DNA from: Globodera rostochiensis
Taxonomy: Eukaryota > Nematoda > Chromadorea > Rhabditida > Heteroderidae
Reading direction: 5' to 3'
Length of the DNA stretch: 64,000 bases
Assembly: GCA_018350325.1 (NCBI GenBank)
Contig: JAEVLN010000006.1
Location: 829,193-893,192 of the forward strand
Part shown: positions 11,454 to 24,854 of the stretch, piece by piece
Layout: each line of letters starts with the position of its first letter
How positions within the stretch are numbered: the first letter of the stretch is position 1
Notes under the pieces: generated by a model
Told to the model about the DNA's origin: nothing
Seen by the model: the letters and a program-made list of their open reading frames with translations, nothing else
Database searches by the model: none
Made by a program: the position numbers and the translations under genes

Positions 11454-12761
11454 CGGCCGCAAGAGCAATCACCACCGTACAGAAATATTCAGCAACAAGT
11501 GGAGGAAGTGTCGGCAATCCAAGCGAATGTTGTCGTTGTCGAATCGGTGGACGTTCAAAGACTTGTGAAAGCTCAGCAGACAACGATCGTCGAGTTGGAA
11601 AAAAATCAACAAAATTTGCAGAAATTGATTGCCGCATTGCGTGAAAGAGTTGGAAGATTTGGTGAGAATTTTAAACATTTTCATTTAAAAATGCATATTT
11701 TTTAATTGCAAACATTGCCATTTTTTTAATAATATAATACAAATTCTATGGGTTAATTTGAGCGAAGAATTTTCAGAAGCCGCTAAATTTGTGGAACGTG
11801 AAAGAATTGGACAGTTGGAATTGGAGTTGAAGGAGACGAACAAAAAGTTGGAAAAATTGGGAAACAATTCGAAGGATGCAATGGAAAAGGTGGGAAAGGC
11901 TTTTGGAATTTTTTTTAAATTCTTTAATCTTTGGCGCCGCCGTCGGACCTCTCACCAAGATTTAAAATTTTACATTTTCTTTGTCAAATTCATAGCTTAA
12001 ATAGTGGGGGGTCGACCCCCCCCCCCCCCCCCCTCGTTCGTACCGAGGAATTTTCCGGATCCTGTAACAGCAATGGAACTCAACATTTTTTTCAGGACAG
12101 GATCCTCAGGATTAATCCTGTAATCCTGCTAATCCTGTTGTAAAATTTACAGGATCCTGAATAGGATTACAGGATTGAATTTTTTGGAATTTTAATTCTT
12201 TGTGAACTAATTGTTAAAACAATCAAAAAAGTTTCCTTTATAATACAAACAAAAACTTTTCTAATATTTTGGTTAAAATCCTATTTTAACAACTTTATTT
12301 AGCCACGTCGTGGGGTCACAAAGTTGAAGACGGACATGGCGCAGTTGGTCGAAGAACAGAACAGAAAATTCGAGCAGCAATTGGATGAATTGGGAAATAA
12401 TGCAAAGAATGCGCTGGATAAAGTGGGATTATGGGTGTTAGTAGTAACCAGTGGTCTTTTATAATTAACCTCACATTAATTACAGAAAAATTCCCACTGA
12501 ATTATTTATTCAATTAAATTGTACATTTTTAGTCTTACATATTAGCGTTTAGGTCAATAAGAATTAATTAATTGTAATAATTTCCCTAAGGCGCTCGAAG
12601 CGAAGACCGTCATCGAATTGAAGGAGTATCAAACACTGATGAATGCTTACGATGCACTGCAGGAAAAGGTCGGCAGGATGAAGGCGTATCAGAAGGAACA
12701 GCAACAGAACATCTACATGTTGACTAGAGGACAAAAGAATCATAAAATTTATTCATTTTAA
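11454..12761 (+). CDS. Coiled-coil protein, 3' part (start not located)
   Basis: Four exons (11454-11661, 11777-11889, 12303-12422, 12591-12761) join in frame to 203 residues and a stop. The product is almost entirely heptad-like, rich in Glu, Lys, Gln and Leu. Exons 2 and 3 end in near-identical blocks, KLEKLGNNSKDAMEK and QLDELGNNAKNALDK, both at a phase-0 GTGGG donor, which suggests internal exon duplication. Exon 1 lacks an ATG, so an upstream exon is needed; 10577-10741 is a candidate in matching phase. The third intron carries a poly-C tract (about 12008-12032) and repeated AGGAT motifs. Function unknown; a structural or scaffold role is only a guess. Confidence 0.7.
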
Positions 12762-15078
12762 ATGTTTAAAATCGTTTGAAATTTTTTGTACAAACTGTTG
12801 CACATTTTGCCAATTTGACACCTGTAGTTAAAATTAGGTTTATTTTATAATTGATAAATATGAGGTCTAAGTATTGTTGCGCAACACTTGGGTTTAAGCC
12901 CATCGGGAGACCAAACCGTGCAAATTCAATCCGGCGGTGTCGTTAGAGACACAGTAAAAATTTTCAAAACAAAAAAAAATATTGTGAAGATACCTAATTG
13001 CTTCAAAATTTTAAGCATACGAACCTTTTCCCATAAATTTTTTTGGCTGAATGGAAATTTTTGCTAAAAATTGACCAAAAAAAAGAATTTCAGGATATGT
13101 TGCGGCCTTTTTACTTGTGAAATTTGTTTGATTTTGATTGAAAATGTGCTGTTTAATTTTGGATTAGCTTATAACTTTGCTTTGTCGGTCGTTTACTTTG
13201 CTTTACATCTTCCCGCACATTTTCCCTCTGGCAATTAATTGGGTCCTTTTGTTATAAGTCAATTCTCAGATGTTAAAAATTAAAAAATTTAAAATTTTTT
13301 TTATCACTTAAAACATTTATTTTTATTATTTCCGCTTCTTTTTTCGTTTTCTCTTTTTTCAAAAGCATTACAACATTTTTTTGTGCTTTATTTGCCATTG
13401 TGGAATTCATTTCTACATTGACTTTACTAATCGATGCGTAATTGTCCAATTTGCTCGGCTGGCCAATTGCTCGCGAGAAGATAGCTTTTTGAAATTTACA
13501 TAAAATGCAATCAAAACACAAAGTTTCCCTCTCACACAAACGAATTAAAATGTTTAACGCCAAACATTTTGCCAATAAAAGGTGATAAATTTATTTAACA
13601 TTGAAAAATTCAATGGATCTTCTCGAATCGATGCAATAAAAAAAAAATTTTTTGTTTGGATCAGCCAAAGTATTGTTACGGTAAAATTGTCCAAAAATAT
13701 TCTAATCACCATGTTTTGCCATTTTAATGAATAATCCCCGTGGAAAATGCGAATAATGTGCGTGCATGTGCCACGCACTTCAAACCGTAAAAATAGGGTT
13801 GGACAAACCCGGATAATCTGGAACCGGTATGGGACAATTTTGGATAAAATTATCCGGTCTTGAACGATGGCAGCTAAATTATGCTGGATCCGGGATGGTA
13901 TCCGGGTGTTTTTGAGCTATCCGGTATCCGGGGGACCCGGATAATATCCGGTTTTGTCCAACCCTACGTAAAAACAAATGAATTTTTTTGTTATGTATAA
14001 ACAAACAAATCATTTTGTGGGTACAATTTCACTTCACCCGCTGTCGCTGTCATGGAAGTTGCAAAAGATGTGTTGTTTTTATGAGCGGCAAATTAATTGA
14101 CAGCAGCACAATTGTGGCCAAATGCCACCAAATGCCAAATGTGAGTAGTGCCAATATTTTTAGCTTTGGGTCAACAAAAATGTTCATTTATCAAAGTCGA
14201 GATGAATCTCAAAATGATTTTCTTTTACTTCCGGCCTAATAAAATTGTTAAAAATATGCACATATTTTGGCCATTTGGTTCACAAAAAAAGCTGGCCCTA
14301 GTATTATGCACTTTTAGCCACAAAATTGCCATAATTAGAGGGAATCTTGGCATTTTCAAAAAATGATTAAAGTAAAATGCAATAAACATCAAAACATTCA
14401 CCACTCTTAATCGCCTTTTTCTTGACCTCTCTAAAACGGATATTTTTGAAATTGGACTTTGTCCATATTTTGTTTTATTTTAACGCTTATTTTCAATGCC
14501 TATTTCGAGCGGATTAAAATGCCTATTTTAGGCGTTGTTTCGCGATTTTCAGTGCCTGAAAATTGGTGCCCTATTTATTCAACTTTTAAAATTCTGTTTG
14601 TTACATTTACCTCCTATTTGTTTTGTTTTGATCAAAATCTGGCAAATGAATGAATGCATTTTTTGAATGCTCACAATTAACGGCGTATGGCTTAAAATTA
14701 GTGCCGTTATTGTTTGAGATAACATAAATTGAAATTCGAAGAACGCGAACGTACGCTCAAGCATTTAAAATATTTGTTGAAAATTTGTCTAATGAGCTTT
14801 ACAATACGCACTTTTTATGTTCTTATGAATGAGCGCTCTAATTTGTTCAAATCCAGTCGTATGACGATGATCATGTGGCATTTGTATTTAATTTTTATAA
14901 CAGTGCCATTTTGTACTTTTTTTTTAATTATTAACGCGTGACAAACTTCCTGGTTGGAAATAATATGTGCCCATCATAAATTAGCATTCATTTTTTGTTA
15001 AATGTATAAAAATAATTTCATCATTTTTATAGGATTTTGGAGCATTCCACGTTTAAAATTTGCTCAAATTGCTTCAAA
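12762..15078. other. Intergenic stretch upstream of the Srd-like receptor
   Basis: Apart from the short element at 13794-13966, I see no supported exon. Open frames on either strand (for example 13273-13575 and 14729-14941) have skewed A/T-driven composition and no partner exons. A TTTTATAG site at about 15028-15035, just before the receptor ATG, could be a 5' intron acceptor or a spliced-leader site. Confidence 0.5.
13794..13966. mobile_element. hAT-like MITE, 173 bp
   Basis: The ends are TAGGGTTGGACAAA and its inverse, flanked by the exact 8-bp duplication CGTAAAAA (13786-13793, 13967-13974). The interior is built from iterated CCGGAT / ATCCGG motifs. Confidence 0.88.
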
Positions 15079-18000
15079 ATGGCCCATGAATTTGGTGAGT
15101 TATGGCTAAATGAAAGAAATTCGGTCAAGAATGATTCTTTGTGAACTGCTCGCGTCTCAACCGCGCTTAGATTTTTCAGCAATTCAGTTAATTTAGATTT
15201 AATTTCACAGATTTGGTCCGCTCCGTGTACACCAGCTGCGCGTCGTTCTGTTTCACGCTTGGCATGCTGTTCAACGCGTTTCTAGTCTGGCTGATCCTCA
15301 CCAAAACGCCGGCTCCGATGTTGGTCTACAGCAAACTGTTGATGACTCCATGCATGATGGTCAAAATTTTGTCGTTTAGTTTATAAATGGACAAAACCCC
15401 AAATTGTTTTGCCTCAAAATTTAGGACATTTTTTTGTGCTTGTTCACATTCCTCGTCCAACCCATTCCGGTAATGAAAAATAAATTCATTACTGTACTAA
15501 ATCGGGAATTTTTTTTTTGCAGATTGTCGACCACGGTTATCATGCAGTGGTCCAAAACGGGTTTTTTCGCCAAATGTCCGAGCTCTACAATTATACAGTA
15601 ACCTCTCATTAGTAGTGCTCAATTTTACTTTACATTTTTAATACAAAAATTCTCGTTTGTGGTATTAATATACTGTATAGCACCAAAACATTCATTACCA
15701 ATATACAGTATATATGTATAACTGCCCTCAATTGAAGGCAAATGTGATCTGGTTTCAAGTGCTGTTGCTGTCTGTGTGCGCCACAACTGTGCAGTTTGTG
15801 TTCCGCTATTACATGATTTTCAAGTACGGTAGCGCGGGAAATTTTTAATTTTAATTTATACATCCATCCCTTATCCCTTACTGTACAAATTCCCTTACTG
15901 TACCCATCTCTTATCCCTTACTGTACAAATCCCTTATCCCTAATTCCTTATGCCTTACTATACAAATCACTTATCCCTTACTGTACCCATCCTTTATCCA
16001 TTACTGTACATATCCCTTATCCCTTAACCATCCCTTACCCATTACTATACATATCCCTTTATAGATTTTTTTACATAGTTAGGTATTTTCAAAAATTGGT
16101 GCACCCATCTCCGTTTTTTTTTCTTCCAGTGATGGCCATATTCCGGCCCGGCTGAAGTACCTGACCGGCACAGTTTTGGCCGCTCTCCTGTTTGCCCATG
16201 TGATGCTGCACTATCTGTCCGACTACCCGTTCGCCAAGTACAGCGCGGAAATGAAACAGTTGGCCATATGGGTGCATGAGGAAGTCGGCATCACGGACAT
16301 CCGCTTTTCATCATTCACTCCAGCGGTGATTTGGAATTTTAATAAAACTAATTAGAGTTTGCTTGACCTTTTAAAAACCCCCAGAATCGATACAGAGAGT
16401 TGAGACGAGACAACAAATCCCGGTCCTTAGGTCGGGACGGCATTTTCCAAAATAGGTATTTTATGCTTTAGCGCTCCTACCTTTGGATTCTGCATTGTAT
16501 TGCAATGCTGGTCATTTTTGGCATTTGCTATGTCGTCATTGTGGTAAAAATTCATTTTTTTAAATTAAAACTTGGGTTGGCACCCCCGGAGCAGTTCAGT
16601 TCAGTGCCCACAAACACTTCAGTACCGGTTCACTTCAGAAAATTAAAAGTCTTTTTAAACTCAACCAAATCAAACAAAAAAAGCCATTCGAAAGCTCCAA
16701 GCTTTTAAAAGTTATTGTTAAGCCAAGTAGAGAATTTGTGAAAAAGTCATTTCCATAAACCTGTGAAAACCCCCAATTTTGGGTGCTTTTTCAACTTGAC
16801 CTTTTTAAAACAAATTGAAGATTTGGTAAAAAACGTTGAAGACTTTCAAAATTTGCTGGCACTGAAGTGTGGGCACTGAAATGAAATGTACCGTGGCATC
16901 CCGACCCCAAACCCCGACATAAACTTTAATTTATGCATATTAATGTAGGGTTGTGCACGTGGCACTTGCAATTACATTGCCAAAGCGTACGAAAATGCCA
17001 CCACCGTGGGCAATGGCGACGGTGCCGCCGCCACCGCCGGACGTGCGGACATGAAGAAAAATGAGAAGATGCGCGAATACAACAACCAAATCACAACCGC
17101 AATGATTGTTCAAGTCAGCGCAGCATATTTTGGATAAATTTAATTTGTTCAAGTATAATAAAAAATAAACTTTGATTGCAACAAATTTGAATAAAAAAAG
17201 TTTCGAAATTAATTTTGAAAATAAAATATATATATATATATATATAAGTTGATCAATTTAGGCAATTTTGCCCACTGTCGAAGTGCTCGAGCTGACCATC
17301 CAAGTGACGTTGCCAATTTTTGTGGTCCAAGGTGGCACCGTTTATTTCATGGTCTACGCAGCTATACCACTCTATTTCATCCCGGTATGGTTAAAATCAT
17401 TAATATTCATAATTAGTTTAGTAAAAAAGTGTATTTTATATCTTAATAAATTTGTTTTTAAATTAGCAACATTTTATTTGGGTTTTAAAGCTTTTTTAGG
17501 TATATCGTAATTTTAAATTTTCTTAAAAATTAATTAAAATCTGTTTAACATTTTCATGATTTGAACATTTTGCCAACCTAGTAATTTGCGCATCGATTTT
17601 CTCGTGCTTTTTCACACGCGTTTTGAACAATTTTGCCAGCGCTTGCCGAGTTTTTCAATCGGTTTTTTGTTTTTCCAATGAACATTCCACTGCCACCAAC
17701 CCTAATCAAATACGTCCCACCAACAGGTGATGAACCCGTTGGCCACCATGCTGTTCGTGAAGCCCTACCGCAAAGCAGTGCTGAAGCTGATCCGCAAAAA
17801 GCTCGGTCGTCGACAATCCAACGTGCCCGTCCGAGCGTTCCAGGGTCAAGGCGGCGTTGCCACCAAGACGGCATTCACCAACAAAATGATAGCCCATCAG
17901 CAGATGCGGATGCCTGCCGGCACGGACGGGACGACGGAGGAGTCTTCATCAACGCCGGGGGCGATTGATCGCAACATTAATCAGGTGATGACCTGATCAA

Positions 18001-18663
18001 TGGCATGAAATGAGAGCAGTTACACATTTACACATACATATTTCAAATATTTGTCAATTTTTTTTAATTTTATTGTTTTTGGTGACTAGTAGTGATCATT
18101 TGATCAAAAATTTTGTTTTGATTCAATGCTCAATCTCTGGTTGCCAAAGCATGTCAAGATCCGAACAATGTTGGTTCGTGAGAAAATTAGAGACGAGCCC
18201 AAATCGAACCTCACAGAATTGATTTACCCCCCCCCCCCCAACTTCGAGCTGGATCTTTAACAGTTTGTAGCGTACACCTGACTATGAGGAGCTCAAGCAG
18301 GAAGCGCCTGATCAACAAAACCCAGACTCCGAGGAGCAGCTTCGACATGGACCGGCAGAAAATTCGGTGAAATTGGAGGAACTCGCTGCTGCCGCTGACC
18401 ACCGCCAAAACGTCACCGATCAACAGCGAACTGCCGACATTTTGCACCTGAATCTTGATCAACATAATGCTATCACCGCCCAACAAAACATGGCGTTAAA
18501 TCGACTCCAACATTGGCCAGAAAATGCTGCGATGCAAACATTCAATCACCAAGCATATGCCGCCAATACATGTCTTGAAACTGCACCAGACATGCAGTCA
18601 TCATCCAACAAAACAATTTCTCCAACTATTTCTGAGACTGATCAGCAAACCTCAGCATTTTGA
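15079..18663 (+). CDS. Serpentine chemoreceptor, Srd/Str-like, with long C-terminal tail
   Basis: Nematode-specific seven-helix G-protein-coupled receptor, probably sensory. Exons 15079-15094, 15211-15359, 15425-15469, 15523-15597, 15681-15823, 16130-16325, 16472-16543, 16949-17113, 17262-17384 and 17727-17984 keep one frame. TM1 reads MLFNAFLVWLILTKTP, followed by MMDIFLCLF (TM2), FRYYMIF (end of TM3), AILPTVEVLELTIQ (TM6) and PVMNPLATMLFVKPYRKAV (end of TM7). The last exon either runs on to a stop at 17996 (417 aa) or splices at a strong CAG|GTGATG donor to 18271-18663, in frame, adding a Gln/Glu/Asn-rich tail (544 aa). The start is the ATG whose first exon supplies the correct phase. The 15824 (AA|GTACGG) donor is the weakest junction. 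A long third cytoplasmic loop is Ala/Gly-rich. Confidence 0.85.
15862..16065. repeat. Imperfect (CCCTTACTGTAC) array in a receptor intron
   Basis: About eight diverged iterations of ATCCCTTA-CTGTACAAAT-like units fill most of the intron between exons ending at 15823 and starting at 16130. It has no coding role. Confidence 0.8.
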
Positions 18664-19511
18664 TGCAACGAATGCCAGCAGCAGCAATGTTCAATTCCAA
18701 AAGTTCAACAAGAGCTTCTAGGACCTCTTGATCACCTCGATAGAGCTCAGCAGCCCTAATCCGAACACACTGATCACTTTTTGAGAATTTGTTGTATATA
18801 TTGATTGGTACATTGTTCGGATCTATAATCCCCGCTCACTATGGTCATATATTTTTTTGATCGATCCCTTTGTCATATATTTGTCAAAAAAACACATAGT
18901 ATTTGTCGAACATTCGAAAAACGGAACCACACGCACAAAGATATTTTTTTTTGTTGCTAAATCGCCCGTTTTATTGCATGCAATAAAAAAATAGTTGATG
19001 CTTTTACATCAGGGCTGCGATCTCAATATTTTTAAAAGCATCATTGTGAGTAACAACAAAAAAATTTGACATAAATTCGTAACAATGTAAGCGAACTTTA
19101 TGTCAAAGGCTATATTTCTGGTTACGAACAATCGATTTGAGCATTTTCTTGTCAAAACGAGCACTTTTTTATCTATTCTCAGATATCGCAGCCCTGCTTT
19201 ACATGGAAGATCAAAATTATATTTTTCGCCAATCTGGAAACTAAATGCTTAACTGGTTTTCTCGGGGGTGTAGCCGCCGGAATCAGTGTTGGGGGGGGCA
19301 TTTGATATTCCCCGGTTCGTTGGGCGGCGGCACGGCACAACAAAGTCCAATAGAAATTTTTTTTGAATGTCAAAAGAAACGAAATAAAAAGAATAAGAAT
19401 GATTTGAGCCTGAGAATTTTGAAAATGATTTGGTCCAAAGACCACAGGTCTCAGACCATTTCCTGGTTTTGGTGCAAACATTGAAGGCAATAAATAAATA
19501 GGCTTCATCAC
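18664..19511. other. Intergenic stretch between convergent genes
   Basis: 3' flanks of the Srd-like receptor (+) and the BTB gene (-). It contains the 187-bp MITE at 19010-19196. No coding exon is seen. Confidence 0.6.
19010..19196. mobile_element. hAT-like MITE, 187 bp
   Basis: Ends are CAGGGCTGCGAT and its inverse. The flanking 8-mers are TTTTACAT (left) and CTTTACAT (right), matching at seven of eight positions, consistent with an older insertion. Confidence 0.75.
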
Positions 19512-22500
19512 TCAAGCATTGGAAACCCCGCGAGTGCCACGACGCAGCCGCCCACCGCGGCCTCTGTTACCGCCGCCACCACCACCACGACCATGAACGG
19601 CCGCACTGCTGCTGCCCGGCTTATTCTGCTAATAAAAAATCGGTTTTAGAAGCAATTGAACAAAACGTTCTTTCGGAGTTTCTACTGATTTTATAGAGCA
19701 TTGATTGAGTGGGTTTCAAAAACACACCTGCTGCTGTCCATCGACATCCATCTTCTTCTCTTTCTTTGCTTCTTCTTTCGCCTTCTCTTAAATATGTAAA
19801 TTATTTGTATTGGAATAAAAAAGGTATTACAAAAATATTATTTTCAGTCAGTATAATCTCATGTAAAATGAATAAACACTAACAACTCACAAATCGGGCA
19901 CCTTATAAAAATTGTTTTCAAAGTCGAGAAAGTGGTATTTCTAGGGGTATTCGGGGTCATAGAATCAGTATCTGACCTCCATTCCGACAAATCTTGAACC
20001 CCAAACCCGAATTTGAACAATTTTCAAAAATTAAAATTTTTCCAAATTTGCATTCTATCAATCGCTTTTGGACTCTCGTCTTCTCGATAAAAAAATTTTA
20101 AAAAGAATTTTGTGCAATTTTGCCCACTTTTCTCCTCCTCATCTTCCACCGTCGCAATCTTTTTGCGTTCCAACACTTCCCGCGTCATGTCGCTAATGCG
20201 TTCAATTTTAAGCAAAACGTCCGCGTCATTCTTCATAATGAGGCTCGCCTTAAAGGTAAACAATAAAAATGACAACATTTAAAATGCATTACTAAAAAGT
20301 TAACCGTAAAATTTTGTTAAATAAATTTAAATTTTCAAAACAAAAACATTCTGCCGGGATTAAATGCGAAATCCCAAATCCATTTTGTTTGTTTTTTTAA
20401 TCCAAATCGCGAGATCCCAGGTTGGCCTGGCTCTAAATTATACTACCTTCAGCCACAAAAGACCGTAATCCTCAGCCCTCTGCATTCGCTTCTCAATTGT
20501 TACAGTTGTGTCATCGTTGCGCATCTTTGAAATCATTTTTTATTTAATTTATTCAAAATTTTAACTTTTAGTTTTTAAGAATAAACCAGATGAAATAAAG
20601 TTAAATCAAATTAAAAAACACTTAACCAGGGTAAGAGCGCTGATCCCGAATAAAAACGTTAGATTATCATATACATCATCTAAGAACAGATTTTCAAGAT
20701 ATATGATTTTTCACTTAAATAATTTTTTCCCAATTTCTATTTAAACAGAGTTTAAAAATTCATATATTTTGTGGTTAATCTAACAATTTATCCGTGATCA
20801 GCGTCCTTGATTACCCCTGGATAAGTGGTTTTCTAATTTGATTTGATTTACTTAGGAGTCCTCCTATAACGGAAAAGTACCGACCTATTTTTTAAACAAT
20901 TAAAAAAATATCAAAAATTTTGCTTACAAAAAGCATTTTTTTCTCGCATCTTTCCGTGAGAACTTGAATAGTGTAACAGCGTGCAAGCTCGAGCAACTCG
21001 TCAATGTAACGCTCTGAAAACATTGCATGTTAATGACCAATCAAACAAATAATGAGAATGATCGGAAAAAAAGAGAATTCAGATATAATTTATTATTTAG
21101 TTTTGTTTTTCAGAAGTCGTAATCTAGACCAGGTAACCGGATTCCTAATTTTTGCAAAAAAACCGAAAATTTTCACAGAAATGGTTGATTTTTGTTTAGA
21201 TCAGTTTTCCAGACAATATATGGACATATTCGGGACCAAAATTCCGGTTTCCTTTTGGTAACATCTCTGCTCCAGACCCCTTTCCGAGAATTGGGCTGAG
21301 TCACGTAGTTTTTTTTATCAAGATTAGAGCCCGGACTTGAGCTTCGAGCGAGATCTCGAGTCGAGATTTTTCGAGATCTCGAGACGAGATTCTCGCCTCG
21401 ACCGGGCTCTAATCAAGATTATTCGGTCGAAAAAAGAAAATCCGAAAAAATCCTGACGGGAGGAGGGGAACAGCAGATCCCAAAGAATTTGTCACTCCCG
21501 AACCAGTATCTACTTAAACAAATTTTTAAACAAAAATCGTTCTAAAACTTTATGTACACGACTGCACCCGGCAAAAGTGAACCCCTCAAAAGGCTTGGCC
21601 TCTTAAAAGTCAGTAAAAAGGGGGCTAAAAAAAGCAAGAAAATTGAAAAACAAAAATATTCAAATTTGGCGCGCCAAAACACCACACACACACCCTCAGG
21701 CAGTCGCAACGGATCATAGAGCAAATGCAAACATTCGTTGAACGCCAACGGCGTCACCCCCTCAAGCGTTGCCTGGTGCTCGCGCGCCTCGACAAACCCT
21801 TCCGAAGTGAACATTGTCGCAAAGATTGGCGAGTACATCGAAAGGTACTTAAAAGAGAGAAAGAAGTATTATAATTGGCAATTTTTGATAGCAAAAAAAA
21901 GTAAGAATAAAAAACTAATAGAAACAAAAAACATTTTTTTTGATTTTCTTTCGAACAATCGCTTGGTTGCCCAACATCGGGCCCCCGGACCTCCTTGTTC
22001 ACGTAGAACTTTCGTGTCCCAACATTGATCACCGCGTTGCGAAGCGATTGATTTTTTTGAAAGTCGAGCAACGGCGTGTGGCTGAATTTTAAATTTTAGA
22101 GGATTAAATATTAACGAAGAATATTAAAAAAGTTAAGTGAACATTTTGCACAAACCCGCCCCCTCTACGGAGGCATTAAATCCGAAACTGGCACCCTTCC
22201 CCCACTTCTATTGAATTCAACGCTCTGAAAATAAAGCTTTCACAATTTTTATTTAAAGATGTAAGCATTGAATTTAAGATCGGCGGAAATGGGGGAGGGG
22301 GGAATATGTCCTTAAAAATCTCAGTAAAATCATTAACATCAAAAAATTTTTGGTAGAAGGAAGGGCAGGGAAAAGGACGTATAACAAACTTCAGTATCAC
22401 TATGTAAATGTTTAAAATAATTTAATACACTATTAGTTTTTTTTAAAATTTTTCACCCCATTTCAACATCGAGCAACAGAAATTGGAGCTCAAATTTGAA

Positions 22501-24854
22501 TTGTCGATTCTTCAAATAGACATTGGCCAAATCGCAACTGCCGCCGTCCGCTGAGGCGAACGCATTGCCAGCGATGGGCAATGGAAATTCGGTGCGGAAC
22601 GAGTGCATTTGGCTGAACTGGTTGAAACTGGTGGCGAAGTGCTGCACAAAAAAATTATGAATTTAAAAAAATCATTATTCTAACAAAGACCAAATAAATG
22701 CCCGGTCAGGAAAAAATTTCTGAGAATTTTACAATAAAAAAAAGAAAAAAAATCATCAAAATGGGACAAAGTTTTGGGAATTCTAAGTTTAAATTCTCAC
22801 AACAAAGAAGTAGCCGCTTATTCCAAATCCTAAATTCTTTGGCGTACCGTCTCCCTCATTTTTTAAACTCTCCGTGTCGCATGGAGGAAGAAAATAAAAA
22901 ATGTGAACAAAATTATTTTAATAAAAAGCGTGAATTGAGTTGTTTTTGTTAAAAATGTTTGGAAACAAACGGCCCGCCCGGGAACAAAACGACCCTTCCC
23001 TCAGGCTGAACCAAAACAACCCAGCAGAATAAACATGGCCAAAATCCATGCTTTTTGTTCCACTGCCAGGCCCCCTCCCCCTCTGAGGGAGGACACGGCA
23101 GTGGGACAAAAATGCCGGAATCGGATTCCATAAAAATTGCCGCTTTTTTGATCCAAAAATTTGTTAAAATTGAAAGCCATATAATATAAGCCACTAAATT
23201 GTAATTAAAACAAAACAAAAAAACAACACCTCGGCAAGTTCGTTCAACTTTCTTGGATTTGTCCCCTCCGGCACTTTGTCTGTCCATTTTTTCATTGTCA
23301 AAGTGCCGGACAGTTCCGCGCGCCACGCAATGTCCTTCCGGTGGTCCGAGTGCAATGCCAACTTTGATGAAAAATTATGCCATAAAAAGAAAAAGTAAAA
23401 AAAATATCTCAAAAATTCAACAACAAAAAGAAGTTTTGTATCCCTATTTGGGTAAATTTCACAAAAAATTTTAAAAATAGTTTTAGGAAGAAATTTCTGA
23501 CCCCCTGTTTTAACCAATTCCAATTTCCCCTGACCGGAATTCAAACATTTGGCCAAAAATTCAAAGTCCAAAAATCAATTTTGCCACAAAATTGTTCAAA
23601 AAGCGGAAAATTACAACAAAAATGCAACTATGCTCGAATTCGTGCTTTTTTGAACAATATTGAGAGGTCAAGCCTTAATTTTTGAAAATTTAAAACTTTC
23701 AAAAATATTCAACTTCGGGTCCGGGAGTCAAAATGAATGTTAAAATCAAAGTCTACCCCCCCCCCCCCCAAAACCCCTAGAAACATTTTTGCATCAGACT
23801 TTCTAAGACTATTTATTTTGTAAAAAAATGTTAAACAAATAAAAAAAAAGCAAACTTTGAGTATGTGCTTTGAAAAGCCGCCCTTTCCATCCTTACGAAG
23901 CTGGTGGACAAGTGAGAGTCGCCTAAAATGAGTTATTTGGTTCATTTTAAAAAAAATTCTTTTTTTGAAATTGTATAATTTTCATCAATTATTTTCGACG
24001 GATGAAAGCATTTATCGTGAAATACTTAGCACCAGAGACCAAGGAGGGAGGCGTACCCAGAAAATTTTTTTTGGAAGGGGCAAATTAAAAAAAAAAACTA
24101 ATTTTTAGGTAATTTTCAAAAGGCACTGCCGGATAAATGTTTAGGTTTATAACGATGTTGGTTAAGAAAAATGCTGTATTTTTTTGAACAATTGCCTAAA
24201 AATTTTCGATTGCGGGAGCCCTGCCAGAGGCACTCACGTCCGAAATGTTTTTTTTTTTGCAAAACCCCGGGGCCGAGTTTTACAAAATTTTTTGATTTTG
24301 TACGTTTCCGATGCATTCCCAGGCCCCACAAACAGAAAAAAAAACAACATTTTTCTAAATGCTTTTGCTCTACTGACCACTGAATGCACCCAAATTCGTG
24401 GGCAGGCGTTTCAAAAGGCGCCCTCCGCTTTTTCTTAGCTTTTTTGCTGCTCTCCTCAGCGATTGGCTCCGGCGGTATGTCCAAATAAGAGGCGATCAGA
24501 ACGATGGAACCGGCGTCAACGCACTAGAAAAACAAAATTTTAAAAAAATTCAGGAAGAATCCTTTTTAAATAGTGGATTTTATCGTTTTTTTTTTTTGGA
24601 GTTAGTAGAATTCAAATTCTGTTTCGACCTCAAAGCTAAATTCGAACAGTGAAATAAATGACCAACGTCCTCAAAAATAATCCAAATTTGAATTCTGCGG
24701 CAGCAAAAACAAAAAAGCATTTCAGAAGTATGTATTTACTTACCTCAAAACATTCCTTGAGTTTTTTTGGAAGCTTTTTCTTCTTCGCTTTTGTCGCATT
24801 CGCTTTTTTATTTTCGGATTCAATCGGAATCCCTTTTTCTGTGACAGGCGGCAT
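19512..24854 (-). CDS. BTB/POZ protein with divergent N-terminal (MATH-like?) region and RGG tail
   Basis: Twelve exons join in frame to 448 residues: 24744-24854, 24378-24523, 23856-23922, 23230-23361, 22457-22641, 21991-22081, 21694-21847, 20928-21013, 20447-20524, 20128-20248, 19728-19786, 19512-19628. The BTB fold is clear at about residues 215-300: NVGTRKFYVNKEYLSMYSP, IFATMFTSEGF, CLHLLYDPLRLP, ERYIDELLELARCY. Such domains usually bring substrates to Cullin-3 ubiquitin ligases. Upstream, residues 40-213 are nuclear-localisation-like (KKAKKKRR) and then resemble a weak MATH or other beta-rich domain; this part is inference. The C-terminus is Lys/Glu-rich and ends in GRGGGGGGNRGRGG, an RGG box typical of RNA-binding proteins. 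The least certain donors are 23856 (GTTTGC) and 24378 (GTCAGT). Confidence 0.85.
21325..21411. mobile_element. hAT-like micro-MITE, 87 bp, in a BTB-gene intron
   Basis: Ends are TAGAGCCCGG and CCGGGCTCTA with the exact 8-bp duplication ATCAAGAT (21317-21324, 21412-21419). The interior is almost entirely iterated TCGAGATC motifs in both orientations. Confidence 0.88.

Noticed and set aside
16385..16430. Extra exon of the Srd-like receptor after CCCCCAG
   Set aside because: Its possible donors do not restore the frame of the next transmembrane exon, while direct joining of 16325 to 16472 does.
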